Source: Hygrocybe punicea (taxonomy: Eukaryota; Basidiomycota; Agaricomycetes; Agaricales; Hygrophoraceae). Taken from it: a stretch of 64,000 nt of DNA. The notes under the pieces were generated by a model. That model had not been told where the DNA came from. It saw only the letters and a program-made list of their open reading frames with translations, and did no database searches. The position numbers and the translations under genes are program-made. The stretch's first letter is position 1; each line of letters opens with the position of its first letter. Below are positions 1-11,482 of this stretch, piece after piece. Location of the stretch: positions 310,001 to 374,000 of the forward strand of contig OY744464.1 in assembly GCA_963556145.1 (NCBI GenBank), read 5' to 3'.

Positions 1-264
1 AAAAAAGGTCGTCTCGCGAGAAAGTCGTAAGGAGTGGGAACCCGAGAGAAAAAAGAGAGAGGCGTGGAGTCGAAGAACACTCTCATCACCACGTTGGAGT
101 GGTACCGAGGTACCACTCCGGGGGCTCACGCAGGACTCGAGGGAAAGGTCGACTGGATAGGAAGGATGGACTGACTACTACATCTGGAAGGCTACTAACT
201 AGGTCAAACCGTGGGAACCTGATCACGTGACTGACCAGGCACAACTACTACAACGGGAAAAGCA
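1..264. other. Unassigned sequence left of the Gypsy fragment
   Basis: I find no coding sequence I can support here. The reverse-transcriptase core expected immediately upstream of the RNase H domain cannot be read in any frame, so the Gypsy element is broken or rearranged at about base 240-264. The stretch is purine-rich and contains a perfect 11-bp inverted repeat with a 2-nt loop at 96-119. Confidence 0.5.
96..119. repeat. Perfect short hairpin
   Basis: The arms GGAGTGGTACC (96-106) and GGTACCACTCC (109-119) are exact reverse complements around a GA loop. No feature explains it. It could be a terminator-like stem, a recombination scar, or chance. Confidence 0.6.
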
Positions 265-744
265 AAATGGGATTGGACAGAAGAACAACAAAATGCATTC
301 GATCGATTGAAAGCCATCATTACCACCGATCCAATCCTCGTATTACCTGTCCCCGATAAGAAATTCACCATCGAATGTGACGCATCAGATTATGCGATCG
401 GTGCTATCCTTTCGCAAGAACAACCTGACGGTCTTTTCCGTCCTGTCGCATACATGTCAACAACAATGACACCAGCAGAACGCAATTACCAAGTCTTCGA
501 TAAAGAATTACTTGCAATTATACGGAGTTTCGAAGAATGGCGACATTTTCTTCTTGGTGCAAAAGAACAAATTGATGTCTTCACCGATCATCGTAACCTC
601 GAATATTATCGCAAACCGCAAGATCTCACCCGACGACAGGCCCGTTGGATCGCATTCTTACAGGACTATAGTTTCCGTTTGTTATACCGTAAGGGATCAC
701 AGAACAAAAAAAGCCGATCTCCTTTCACGACGCGTCGACCATAA
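265..744 (+). pseudogene. Gypsy pol fragment: RT connection and RNase H
   Basis: The frame opens around 265 with WDWTEEQQNAFDRLK, the classic RT thumb/connection motif. It continues through the RNase H signature FTIECDASDYAIGAILSQ, the KELLAII helix and the FTDHRNLEYY motif, so the RNase H acidic residues are present. The reading frame then fails inside a run of seven A residues at about 705-711, where one extra base shifts it. The expected ADLLSRR motif that ends this domain is found in the next frame. This copy therefore cannot make a continuous polyprotein without frameshifting. A sequencing error in the homopolymer is an alternative explanation. Confidence 0.85.
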
Positions 745-2593
745 ACCCAAAGAAAAAGACAACGAAGGTATGATCGGTCTTCCTGACTCATTCTTTGTAT
801 TACCAGAACAAACGATCCGACAAATACTCCATGCAACCTCTACATACGACAACATCATTTCCCTACATCACGATATTCCTACTGCAGGCCATCCTGGACG
901 TGATAAAACGATTGAATTGATCTCACGAACAACAACATGGCCAACCATCCGAGAAGACGTCGAACGGTATATTAAAGGTTGTGCCGAATGCCAACAAAAT
1001 AAACCACGACGAGGAAAACAATTCGGACAACTTTTCCCTCACGATGTACCACCGTATAATTGGCATACGATTTCTGTCGATGTGATTGGCCCTTTACCTG
1101 AATCACATGGTTTTGACGCCATCTTGGTTATCGTTGACAAACGATCAAAACATCCGATCTTCATCGCAACGAATACAACATTGACATCAGAAGGATGGGC
1201 ACGCCTATTTCGGGATTACGTCTTCAAACGTTTCGGCATGCCCCGCTTCATCATCTCTGATCGCGGCTCGGTCTTCGTTTCACGTTTTATCACTGAATTA
1301 TACTCCTTGATCGGTATCAAAGGACGTCCAACAACAGCATATCATCCACGCGCTGATGGACAAACGGAACGAATGAATCAAGAACTCGAAATTTCTCTTC
1401 GTTTCTTCACCAATTACCGACAAGATGATTGGCACGAATGGCTCGCCCTTGCCGAATTTGCATTAGCCAATCGCGAATCATCCGCGATTAAAACTTCCCC
1501 TTTCTTCGCCACGCAAGGACAACATCCTTGGACCGGTCTCGATGTCGACAAGTATACTCCTATCGCCAACGAAGCCGTTCACGATTTCATTACACGAATG
1601 AAATCAATACAACAGAAAATAGGCGAAATTGCGGACGTTACGAGACAAACCATGAAGGATAAGTATGACAATCATGTCAAGAAAATTGTCTTCTCTCCTG
1701 GTGATAAAGTCTGGCTAAATGGAAAGAATCTGACCACAGATCGTCCGAGTAAAAAGCTTGACAATCAAAAATTCGGTCCGTTCACCGTCCTCGACAAAAT
1801 CGGATCCTCGTCATACAAGTTGAAATTACCGAAGACCTGGAAGATCTTTCCTATATTCAACGTCGCTCTCCTCTCGCCATTCCAACCGCCCTCCTCCTCC
1901 ATACAACAAAAATACCATCTTCGACCACCTCCTGATATTATCGACAACGACGACCATTACGAAATAGAGCATATTCTTGACTCCCGCATACGCCGCAACA
2001 AACTATATTATTTAGTACATTGGCTTGACTATCCTCGTGACGAAGATTCCTGGATCCCTGCATCCGAAACCACATATTGCCAGGATCTCGTCAATGATTT
2101 CCATAAATTACATCCCCGCGCCCCTTCATCTTCATCCCTTCGTTCTCTTTTTACTCTCCCCCCTTCCGTTATCCCTCCTTTCTCTTCCTCGTCTATTTTG
2201 CTCACGATTTACCCACACAATGCCGCCCTCATCCGTAATGGTTCAAAAAACCATGAATTCCGCAAATACCTCTTTCCCCCTGGCATCACCCACACATATC
2301 TCTATGAAACCGCTCCCGTTGATGCCATCACATCCATCATCGAAATCTCCTCTCCCGTCATCGCACCTACCCAGCTCACCGATATCACCGGCTTTGGCAA
2401 TCTCGACTTCAATTCACGCAAAAAACCCTGTCCTTATGCTTTCCCTATTATTCATTTTTATCACCTTCCCTCGCCGATCCCCTCCGCCGCCCTTTCACAC
2501 GAATACGATATTTCAACACCACATCGTTTTTCCCTTCTCCCTTCGTCTTTTACCCACGATCATCCCGTTAACCCCGATCACCTCGTGTTTTAA
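712..2593 (+). pseudogene. Gypsy pol fragment: integrase, chromodomain, ASCH-like domain
   Basis: After the frameshift the frame stays open to a TAA at 2591-2593. It shows the integrase HHCC zinc module (HHDIPTAGHPG ... CAECQQNK). The catalytic triad follows, with D in VDVIGPLP, D in IISDRGSVF and E in GQTERMNQE. A GPFTVLDKIG/SYKLKLP segment comes next, then a chromodomain at nt 1958-2116 (YEIEHILDSR, YYLVHWLDYP, SWIPASE). Beyond it, nt 2195-2490 encodes LTIYPHNAALIRNG, NHEFRKY, TYLYETAP and AITSIIEI. That order resembles the PUA-like/ASCH fold, an unusual tail for a Gypsy polyprotein. The product would process and integrate element cDNA. The chromodomain would direct insertion to particular chromatin. 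Confidence 0.85.
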
Positions 2594-2676
2594 ATGCCTG
2601 CCCTAATCTTTCTCTTTTGTATATATCGTCTGGTTTCCTCTCTTTCCCTTCCTTCGCTCTTTGCCTTCTTTCCTCT

Positions 2677-3438
2677 ATGTCTGCCTCCGCTGTTTATCTT
2701 CCTTCCTCGCCTTATTTCCATCACCTTCCTCCTCGCTTCCGTATCCCTCGTTCGAAACGTCGTCTCTGTGGCCGTGATGTTCGCTTCACCGTCGACCTGA
2801 TGCCTCCTTCTTCGTTCGGCTCCATCCACCTCACGTCGGACATCGCTCATCTCGGCGTTGACCTCTTCTTCGCCCCCCGTACGTTTTACTCCGTGCGTCC
2901 CATTGGCCCTCCCCGTCCTGCTATTCCCCCAACTGTCCCTGTCTGGTTCACCGATGACCCCGTCGATCCGTACCGCGAGTTCATCGATTGCGCCGCCGTG
3001 TATGATTCCGTTTTCCCTCCGGTTAATCGGGACGATTCCCCTTGTTCCGGGGGTATTGTTACCTTTTACCCCGATCTAACCCCCGTTTCTGACCCCGACT
3101 CTGACACCACGTCACAAAACAACGTCATAGCTTGGGTCCAAAACATCATCGACGACAATCAACGACAATATCCAAATCCACATGACTATCCTCATCGTCC
3201 GATTGCCGCCGATACATCATACACGTTGGTACAAGCCCTCAATAATACCGCGCAGCACAATCACAGAATCAGCTGTCTGCTGACACCGGACATGCAACGT
3301 AGCCGATGGCCACCACGTTGGCACCCTAAAACGCACAGACCACGAAGCACACGAAGACGCCGTTCATCTCGGAGCTTATCCTCGACGCAACCACGCATGA
3401 CGAAGAAGCCAGCCCTGAAGTCGTTCGATAGTATTTAG
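2677..3438 (+). CDS. ORF downstream of Gypsy pol, function unknown
   Basis: An open frame runs from about 2617, with a plausible ATG at 2677, to TAG at 3436-3438. It lies in a different frame from pol, 83 bp after the pol stop. The product is proline-rich and low in known motifs. Segments such as VDLFFAPRTFYSVRPIGPPRP and DDPVDPYREFIDC look protein-like, and the C-terminal 60 residues are strongly Arg/Ser-rich. It may be an accessory ORF of the retroelement or the frameshifted end of its polyprotein. I do not recognise it. Confidence 0.4.
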   Translation: MSASAVYLPSSPYFHHLPPRFRIPRSKRRLCGRDVRFTVDLMPPSSFGSIHLTSDIAHLGVDLFFAPRTFYSVRPIGPPRPAIPPTVPVWFTDDPVDPYREFIDCAAVYDSVFPPVNRDDSPCSGGIVTFYPDLTPVSDPDSDTTSQNNVIAWVQNIIDDNQRQYPNPHDYPHRPIAADTSYTLVQALNNTAQHNHRISCLLTPDMQRSRWPPRWHPKTHRPRSTRRRRSSRSLSSTQPRMTKKPALKSFDSI

Positions 3439-3677
3439 TCACGGACAATTGTAGTCAGTAACTTTAAGTTTAGTCTAGCTACTCTTCCCCCGATTGCTAC
3501 CAGACACCTAGACTCCTCCCCCTTCGTACATTTGTTTGTACTTCTTTCCAACAAATCATCCTCGTTTGGTTCTTTGTTGCCGGAGTCCGCTATAAGAACA
3601 GCGATCCGTAACACTTTCACTCATTTGAACCAATGCCCCCCAAAAAGACTTGTTGTGTAACAAGCACCCAATTCAAC
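3439..3677. other. Possible 3' LTR region, unproven
   Basis: No ORF is supportable. The position directly after the Gypsy coding region and a TGTAGTC start near 3448 would suit an LTR, but no second copy is present to define its ends. Confidence 0.3.
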
Positions 3678-3997
3678 TTGGCAAATGCAGGGATAAGGGT
3701 AATCCCTGATCCGCAGGTATTCGTACTCTTGAGAGCACAAGTACGGATACAGATTCTCGTATCAGTGGGCTTCAAAATGAATCTAAGATCATCCAAAACG
3801 GTCAAGAATTGACTGAGATAGAGACTAAACATTGATTGGACTCTATCTCAGTCAATTCTTGACCATTTTGGGTGATCTCAGGCTCATTTTGATCAGGAAT
3901 CCGTGGGTAAAATCCGGGGATATTGTATCCGGATCTGTGGGTAGTATGAGTACGGATACAGACAAATGTATCCTGAGATTACCCCTGCATTTGCCTA
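3678..3997. mobile_element. Foldback hAT-type MITE, copy 1
   Basis: About 320 bp whose two halves are reverse complements almost throughout. The termini are TTGGCAAATGCAGGG and the complement of TAGGCAAATGCAGGG. The centre is a perfect 22-bp stem at 3802-3823 and 3841-3862. The same element occurs inverted at 34988-35307, where an 8-bp target duplication is visible. Here the flanks do not show a clear duplication, so this copy is probably older. It encodes nothing and would depend on a hAT transposase in trans. Confidence 0.8.
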
Positions 3998-6200
3998 ACA
4001 CCAAGTCTGGTCCTGGTGATGTCGACAAGGTCCCTATCTCAGAACAAGACCCTGAAAGAATAATTACAAATGACACTGTCAGCGAATCTGGAGGCAATTC
4101 TGAGGGAGAAATGGCTGCCCAAAAACAGCTGTTACCTTCCAAGGACAGGGCCCGGAAACGCTGTCAGCAGAGATCAGCCTCCCCTCCTAGCCCACTTGAG
4201 GGCCCTCAAAAGCGAACCAATGAACATCCCAGCCTCCTCAATGGAACAAGGACAAAACAGATGAAAGAAGACATCGCAATGGCAAAGGCAGTGAAGGCAG
4301 CAGCAAAAACAGCGGTTGTAGCTGCAAAGAAGAATGCTGTCAATCGCCTGGCAGAAATCAAGATTGATCAGAAAAAAAAGGATGTCGAACAATGAACCAA
4401 GATTGTACGACATGCCCACGGCTTTGCAAACCTGATGGATTTCGATGGTGACACAGATTTGGATTCCCCAGAAAGTGATGGAGAGATGGTGGTGTCAGAT
4501 GGCAATGATGACAGTGATACTGCCAGTGCAGAGAGAAAAGGGAAGGTAAGAATGAGATATCTTTTGATCAGAATGATTGAAGCATACCCAGCCTCTACAG
4601 CAGGCCTGCAAGCCCACACAGTGGGCACTACAAGCCCAAGTGACCAAGGCAAAGAGGAAAGCTGTCCAAAAAAGGTGAGTGATGGGTATTGAGCATGTCA
4701 ACATGTTGATGAACACGTGTTTATCTTTACCAGTGCTGTTCCGCCCCTTGCTAGTGGCTTGAAAGACAAGTGGAAACAGGCCAAGCATGTCCAAGACAAA
4801 GCTATTGGAGGGCTTACTGACAACCATGTAGCCTCAACCCCACCAGTGTTTAACAAGGTCAAGGGAAGACTGCCGTTTCTTGTGGGTGTGAGTACTGCCA
4901 TTGATAGAGTGTTTCGTCTCTTGACCCATTCTATCATTTTAGATGGTGGATGATGCCTCCGGTACTGACAGTGAGAGTGAGATCAAGCCCTTGAATGCAA
5001 AAATCAGTCAAGGCGGCAGTCGAGATAAAGTGGTAACCTTCTCATTGTTTATGATTTCCTTTTTGATCTGATTAGTTTTAGGCCACAGCAGATGATAGGA
5101 AGACAAAAAGCAAACCTACAGATACTTGCTCTGATGCCAAAACTGCAAGGTTGAGGGCTGCTATTGTACCGAAGACCAGCAACCATGCCAATGCAGTGAT
5201 GTTCGAGCCTGTTGAACAGCCATCCATGCTTGTCATGCAGATCCAGCAAAGAAATTTAGAGATCTCCCACCTTCCTTTAGCAATTCACATGTAATTAAAC
5301 AGTTCTGTTCAACCTGCTACCACGGATGGATGGCTGCCAACAACCGCTTTGATGACTTCACCCTCAAAGCTCCACATCTACTAAATATCATTCATGCAGC
5401 ATTCACAAAGACTTTTCCACAAGAAAAGTATGTTCCTCAGGTGAAAGATGTCTTTCATCAGACTGTAAGGATTTGAATTTTCATATAACTCTGTGTTGTA
5501 TTAATCTGGATCAATCAGATCTACAATAATTTACAAACTCAACAATCAAATGTCAGCCATCTCGCAGTTGAGGGTGTGAAAAAGTATCTTTCCAAGATGG
5601 ATAGGAATGAAGTCGTCGAGTGGGTGGCTTGGACTCGCAGCACTTGATCGGGGGAACTGGTTTATAGTGAGCCTTGCCCTCCAAGTTACAGCATTGTGAA
5701 GGGGGAGCTGAATTTCAAGGTAAGAAACTTGTAATCACAATCCAAGTATTGTATTCATTCGTGCTTTAGAAACCTAAGGGCTTACTAATGACACCTTTCA
5801 TGAAGAGCCTAGCCAAGCCATTCCTTGTTTATATGGATCAATCACTCATTGACTATGGTCATCCATGTGGACTGATCAGTCTGATCCTTCTCAGCATGAG
5901 TCATTATGAATTGATTCGCATTTCTGTCTAACCTAGTATGGTATAGCTGGAGCGTGCTGTTCAAGCCTTCGCAACCGGGGAATTCAAAGCACCAGGACCA
6001 TTCAATGTCACTCACAAGGCTCTTCTCAGAGTACCTCAAGAGTGTTGATGATTTCAATAAATGGGACAAATTTTATGAGGAATGTGACTTTTCTCAAGCA
6101 GGTTACCAAATGTTTCACTCTGGAAATGCGGCAGACACTTCGCAAATTGATATTGGCCGTCGAAATCTTAACTTTAGTAGCAGCCCTCTTAAAGAGTAGG
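3998..6200 (+). pseudogene. Decayed DUF6532-like gene of transposon type
   Basis: Open segments separated by intron-like GT..AG stretches can be followed. An acidic, Ser-rich N-part and an Ala/Lys helix (AKAVKAAAKTAVVAAKK, nt 4280-4340) come first. A segment NNLQTQQSNVSHLAVEGVKKYL near 5525-5590 follows. The last part reads YGHPCGLISLILL and ERAVQAFATGEFKAPGPF near 5850-6005. The last part resembles the C-terminal half of the DUF6532 family, which is abundant and often transposon-linked in Agaricomycetes. In-frame stops (for example TGA at about 5645) and frame changes mean it cannot be translated. The family call is from memory of its motif pattern and is moderate at best. Confidence 0.4.
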
Positions 6201-6903
6201 CATGCCGCATGCATCCCCATCTATGATACCCACACAAAGACCTTCATTGATACAGTTTTCCATTTATCTTGTCATTTAATTTCTTTTGGACACTTTTCAA
6301 CTTTCCGAGACTTTCTTCACTTTATAGGACTTTTTCAGACTTTTTCAACTTTTGAACTTTATAATTGATGGCAGTGCGGTGACTTTTTGGAGGGGGGGGG
6401 TTGAGTAAACTACTTATGACTTTTTGGCTTTTTTGACTTCAGAGTAATGTTATAAAGCCAATAAAGTCTTTGCTGATTTTGCTGATGTAGTTGTGGCAAC
6501 ACTAGTACAGCAGGATCAGTTCACAGAGTATTTCTTCCAGGTTGTTCACAAATTCTCACCATTGGAGAGTACCCTCCTCAATCCATTCCAAACATTGCCA
6601 GATTTTGGAGTGAGTATTTGGATGGCAGAGTTGGAGGAACAGCTGACCATAATCCCTGATTGGCATCTGCTATGCCATGCTATTTTCTACAAATGGGATA
6701 AAGACACAGTAGTAATGAAACCTTGTGCAAGGTTCTCATCCTTCTCCCACTGTTCCAAACTGACATCACCAGTCACAGGCTTGACCTTGGAGCTATACAC
6801 TATGACTCAGTGTTTGCAGGAGTCAAACAGCTCATGATCTTTACCTATACACTATGACTACAGAAGTCATAAGTAAACTAAGGAAAGAAAAGCTGGTATG
6901 TGG
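6201..6903. other. Gene-poor stretch before hAT-1
   Basis: A 114-residue ORF at 6493-6837 on the plus strand has no recognisable domain and no clear gene structure. The rest is T-rich, with repeats of GACTTTTT around 6290-6440. I see no supportable gene. Confidence 0.5.
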
Positions 6904-6924
6904 CTTACCTCTAGTGATGGACAG

Positions 6925-7082
6925 GTTCGGTTTGGTCCGGTTCTCGACCCAAATCCAGTGAACCCAGAACCGGACTCTTGGTCAGGTTCGGCTTCAGGCC
7001 TGAACCTCGGACCGAACCCTTGGTTCTGGTTCAGGTGGGTCCGGTTCACGTTCAGACTAGTTAGAACCGGAACTGAACGCAA
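6925..7082. repeat. hAT-1 left subterminal motif array
   Basis: Repeated GGTTCGG, GGTCCGGTTC and GAACCGGA words occur in both orientations and form an imperfect fold. They match the array at the other end (14343-14500). Arrays like this are typical transposase-binding regions of hAT elements. Confidence 0.7.
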
Positions 7083-7147
7083 ATTTTATCAAGCTCGTAG
7101 CTACATGATTTTGTAGCTATGCGGGTATAATTTCGTACTTACTACTG

Positions 7148-10100
7148 TCACAATTCCATCTCCCCTTCGCTGACCTCAATCCCATCGGTATCATCCCATA
7201 TAAGCTTCAAATGCTCCCCAGCTTGATTAGCAGCTGTCATATGACCATTCCGGTAGGCACTTTTGAGGAGCTGCAAGCTCTCAAAAGTTCATGCACTTAG
7301 TTTATTGCGACGCGAAGTGGCTGTTAAACCACCACTCGAGAAAGCACGTTCCGAAGGGACTGCCGAGCCTTGGATTGCAAGGTAGTTACATGCAATGCGG
7401 GAGAGGGTAGGGTACTGCAACATATGGTGCTACAATCATAAGTTAGTTTCATAACAGAACACCAATGAAGGCATACACATACTCCCCACCACGAAACTAC
7501 ATTCTCGACATGTTTGAGAGGGCTTTTAAGGTACGTGCTGAGTTCATCTCGAGGCCCAGTTTGGGCACGATCTGCGTCTTGGCGGGCCTGAACAGCCGCC
7601 CTCATCCATGTATACCCATATTGGGGTTTGCGTGGGCCTGCAAGCAAGTATCAGATAACATCCAGAAGAGTAGAGAATGCAACATACTAGAACTCAACAC
7701 AATCTCATTGTTCGCAGGGACAACCGGCTCAACGTAATAGCAGTCAAACTGTTGACAACACTCAGTAATAGCAATCAAATAACATTAGATATACGAACCA
7801 CATTTTCAAGTGCTGTCACCCCCATCTCATAATACTCAGCATCCCATTTTCCCTCAGCATACGCCAATTTAATGTTGGGATCAAGCGCTTGAAATTGAAA
7901 CGTCAGCAATATGTTGAGCACAGCAATGATGCAACTGACCAAGACAAATGAAGTAGGCATCAGTGTCGTCTACTTTCCTGTACCACTTTTGGAGGTTGGC
8001 CAACCCTGCCTCAATCGGAACATGGACCTCCACGAATCTCTTATGTTGTGCCATGTTCTCCCATGCTTCCTGGAGGAATTCAAGAATGGGAATTGTGCGC
8101 CAGACCGTGGGCAATTGAGAACTCGAAAATGTCTGTTGTGCATTCCCAGGCTCCTAGTAACTTGCTTGATTAATGACAAGATGACATGAAACAAAGTATT
8201 CATACCTGGAGAACCTCGCGCATGAGTTCTAATTTCTCCCACTCTGTACGGTGAAGTCGAAAGTCCAAATAACTTTTTTGCTTAATGTCAGGGACCTTGT
8301 CATCATCATCTGCAAGTTGAATGAAACGGTTCACACCCTGACGAAACAGTATCAGCAGCTAGTACTTCAGTAGACTAAACATGGAAATACGTACATGTTT
8401 GAGTGTTAGGATATGGTCCAAAAACTCGTATAAGGATGCTCATCGAGTACGAATCCAGCCAATGAGCTGAAGAGGAGGGGCATCCACTTCACGACAACAC
8501 TGCTTGAAAAATTCCCTCGCTTGAGGTGATTTGCATATCTGCTCGTGCATTCAGAATAGTAATTTCAATGAGTGATGAAAGATATTTGCCTGCGTAACTA
8601 AAGCCAGAGCTTTGCCGACCGCATCACCAACCTCAAAATCGACATCAGACTCATCAAGATCTTCTCCGTGCCCATCACCATCACCATCGTATCGATGAAT
8701 ATCAATATCATCAAGGTCAACGTCATCAATGTTGCCACTCTGGACCACCTGCTTCACCTTTTTGATCAGGGCCTGTGCAGAAGTGGGCGCTACGCCTTTG
8801 ATGAAGTGACCAGCAGCAAGATGAACTGCATGCTCCATGCACCTGATGCAAGAATGCGAGTCAACACATGAGACAATGACATTAACAGCACATGGCAACA
8901 CACCTGATTCTACGCTGAGCAGGGTCCCAGCGTTGTTCCAAAGGGTCAAGTAACTTCCCAGGTTCTGACATGGCAGTATCATTGTTGGATGCATTATCCG
9001 ACGTGAACCAGCCAACCTATGCAACGTCAGATACATCAGAGAGGGCAACAAACACACAACACACCTTATCACGGATATTGTAGCGGTTCACCATGCGGAA
9101 AATAATATTCGCAAGGTTGGCACCAGAGTGGTTGCCTTCAATTGGGGTAAATGCGAGTTGATCCATCTTGAGTTCCCAATCCTCAGGATGGTCAACCGGT
9201 GCAGTAATATAGTGTCCAGTGATGGAGAGGAAAGGGTCTCCATTCTTTGAGGTCCATGAATCAAACGTGAACGAGACTTGCCCAGGGATATCCTGGGACA
9301 TTGATTAAGAACACTGAACTAGACGTCATTGTGAATACACGTACCTTGAGCTGGGATTTCACACGCTCTTCTGCCAACATTGCCCTACCAACAATTTCCA
9401 TTTGGAGTTTTTTGTGATGTGGGATGTCTTTGTCCATGAGTGACGGCCTCAAGTATGTGACAAGGCGGCGGAATGGGCCTTTGTCAACTAGTTGGAAAGC
9501 CTGTACATCGGATCATTAGTCAAAGTAGATAAATAAGAGACGGGGGTCATGACCTTGTCCTCGCAGACGATGAGTTCAACCATGTAGTCAAGAAGGCCAT
9601 TCATCGTGAAGGCCGGGACTTTTGTGATGGATCCATCCAACTTGGCCTGTTCATATCTGAGTAAAGTTTCAGAGCAGGTTCAAATGTAAATCATAGATCA
9701 TTACCTGTCCAGGCTATTCATGCTCGTCTCTTTGGTAAGCACTCGCGGATGGAGTGGAATACTCATCCTGCTGCAGCGGTCCTTGTACAGCATAACATGA
9801 TCAGGGTGTCTATGGTGTCAACAGCGTCAGCTACAAGATGAATGTCCAAATTGGTTTTATTACCTTGCAATGTGCATGCGTAGGGTAGAAACTCCTCCAG
9901 TGAAGAAGCAATGCTTCTTTAAGACAAGTTTACTCCTTCGTAACAAATCAAATTAGCTGCTGTGAAAAATCGTTCTCAATTGATGGCACATACTTGCATA
10001 TCCGACACCAATGGCCAGATTCCTCATTCCCAGTGTCGATGTTGATGTGATGGTCATCACGCTCAAAGATAGTGCGCACATCAGTGGTGCGATCACTCTT

Positions 10101-11286
10101 GGTTCGAAAGCTAGAAAACTGAACCAATTCTATTCAGTAGTAGTCCTCGTCATCATGTGAAAGGCTTACCTGGCGGTCTGCATTGCCCATGCTTTTGGTG
10201 GACATGTATGCTTTCTCGGTATCGCCATCCTCGGCCGCACTCGCATCACCATCAATCTCTGTCACATCACCATCAATCTCTGTTGCATCACCATCATAAC
10301 CTCCATCAAACTCGTCATTGGAGTCATCAACCTCCAACGGAGGTAAGTCCTTGAGGCCGACATTTTCCTTGTCGCTGTCAGCGTTGCCATCAGCAACATC
10401 AGCAACAATTCGGCAGATGACACATCGAGCATTCGGTTTAGCAAGAGACTTCCTTTTAACTCCCAAGGCGCTGGCTTCCACATTATCGGGGTCCCGAGCT
10501 TTTGTCGAAGGATGCAGGGTGCGACGCATACGACGTGCACCAGCTATTTTGGGAGATGGAGTACGATGCACGAGCTTGGTAGACACGGGCAGGGGGGGAG
10601 CGAGAATGGGAGTATCATCATCCGCATCATGGTACCAGGTGATCTGAGAAGCGTCAAGAAGCTTGCCGTCATTGCCTACTGCACAATCAGTCATTGCAGA
10701 GTGTTGTTGCACGAAAGACAGCACTACGTCGTACCTTTTATACCACAAAATACATAGGGGTTCATTCTGCGTTAGCCGCCTTGGCCGTCCACACTGCGTT
10801 AGTCTCATCTCATAAGTTTTGACGAGAACTATACAGATAATTAGGGACATGGCCATCAGTCATCATGAAACAGCTACAGAAAAGAAAGGTACTTACAGGA
10901 AGGGTTAGGTCAGTCACTGCATCGAGAGAAAGCGGTCAAATGTATCGCGAGAAAGACGGGAAATCTGAAAAAGTTGGTTAGACCAACATGAAATATAATA
11001 TAATATAAAATACCGTCCCTGCTAAGCATTGCGGGTGCCAGGCAACATCATGACCGCCGCAACGGAACCCAAATGCATTGCAAATCAAGTGGACTGAGAA
11101 GGATAGGCTGGAAAAAAAAAGGGATGAGTTGGGATACAAAAGGAACTGCGTGAACGTACCAGGGCGAACACTGCTATGAGCATCGGCAAGAGAGGTAAAG
11201 GCTGAATCACAAGATTGTCGGAACGATGATAGGGAATGAAGGAGGGATGTGGTCAACCAGCGAGGGGGGGATTGGGATGGGGGCAC
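7148..11286 (-). pseudogene. hAT-1 transposase, inactivated
   Basis: Read on the minus strand, the exons give an acidic N-part (GKLLDASQITWYHDADDDTP near 10630), then a region ending near 10010-10090 whose remnants resemble a BED-type zinc finger. The RNase H-like core follows: SFTFDSWTSKNGDPFLSITGHYI at about 9220-9285, then FTSDNASNND. C-terminal dimerisation motifs come last: WMRAAVQARQDADRAQ, GSAVPSERAFSSGG and LLKSAYRNGH. Introns are short with good GT..AG ends. In-frame TGA codons interrupt RTRWASLYEF near 8440 and the tail near 7290, so no full product can form. The TGA at 7148-7150 is the natural end. The start at 11286 is inferred from an upstream exon with a good donor. Confidence 0.8.
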
Positions 11287-11482
11287 AGCCGAGCAATGGG
11301 CCTTATCAAGTGTCGGTATTTGTAGGCTGGGGGAACATGGTGCCAGTAAACAATCAAGTCGCGACTCGTGATTGATAAGGTCACGAGTCAGTTAAGCCCG
11401 TGTTTCACCCAATCTCGCATTCGTCGTCGTCAACAACGAGCACGATCTACTCATCACCCCGCTGTCGTTTCTTGCAGATTTT

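Larger units (their letters stand above)
265..3438 (+). mobile_element. Ty3/Gypsy chromovirus LTR retrotransposon, 3' part
   Basis: The order RNase H, zinc-binding integrase N-domain, DDE integrase core and chromodomain is diagnostic of chromoviral Ty3/Gypsy elements. Gag, protease and most of the reverse transcriptase are absent from the window. No pair of LTRs can be demonstrated, because any 5' LTR would lie outside. A region near 3440-3640 could hold a 3' LTR but has no second copy here to prove it. The element is inactive as shown, with a frameshift in the polyprotein and a missing RT core. Confidence 0.85.

Noticed and set aside
3440..3660. 3' LTR of the Gypsy element
   Set aside because: TG and CA ends can be chosen in several ways and no second copy is in the window to test them.
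6490..6505. GTGGCAACACTA as the right end of another hAT element
   Set aside because: It matches the hAT-4 end for 12 bases, but no partner end or target duplication could be found nearby.
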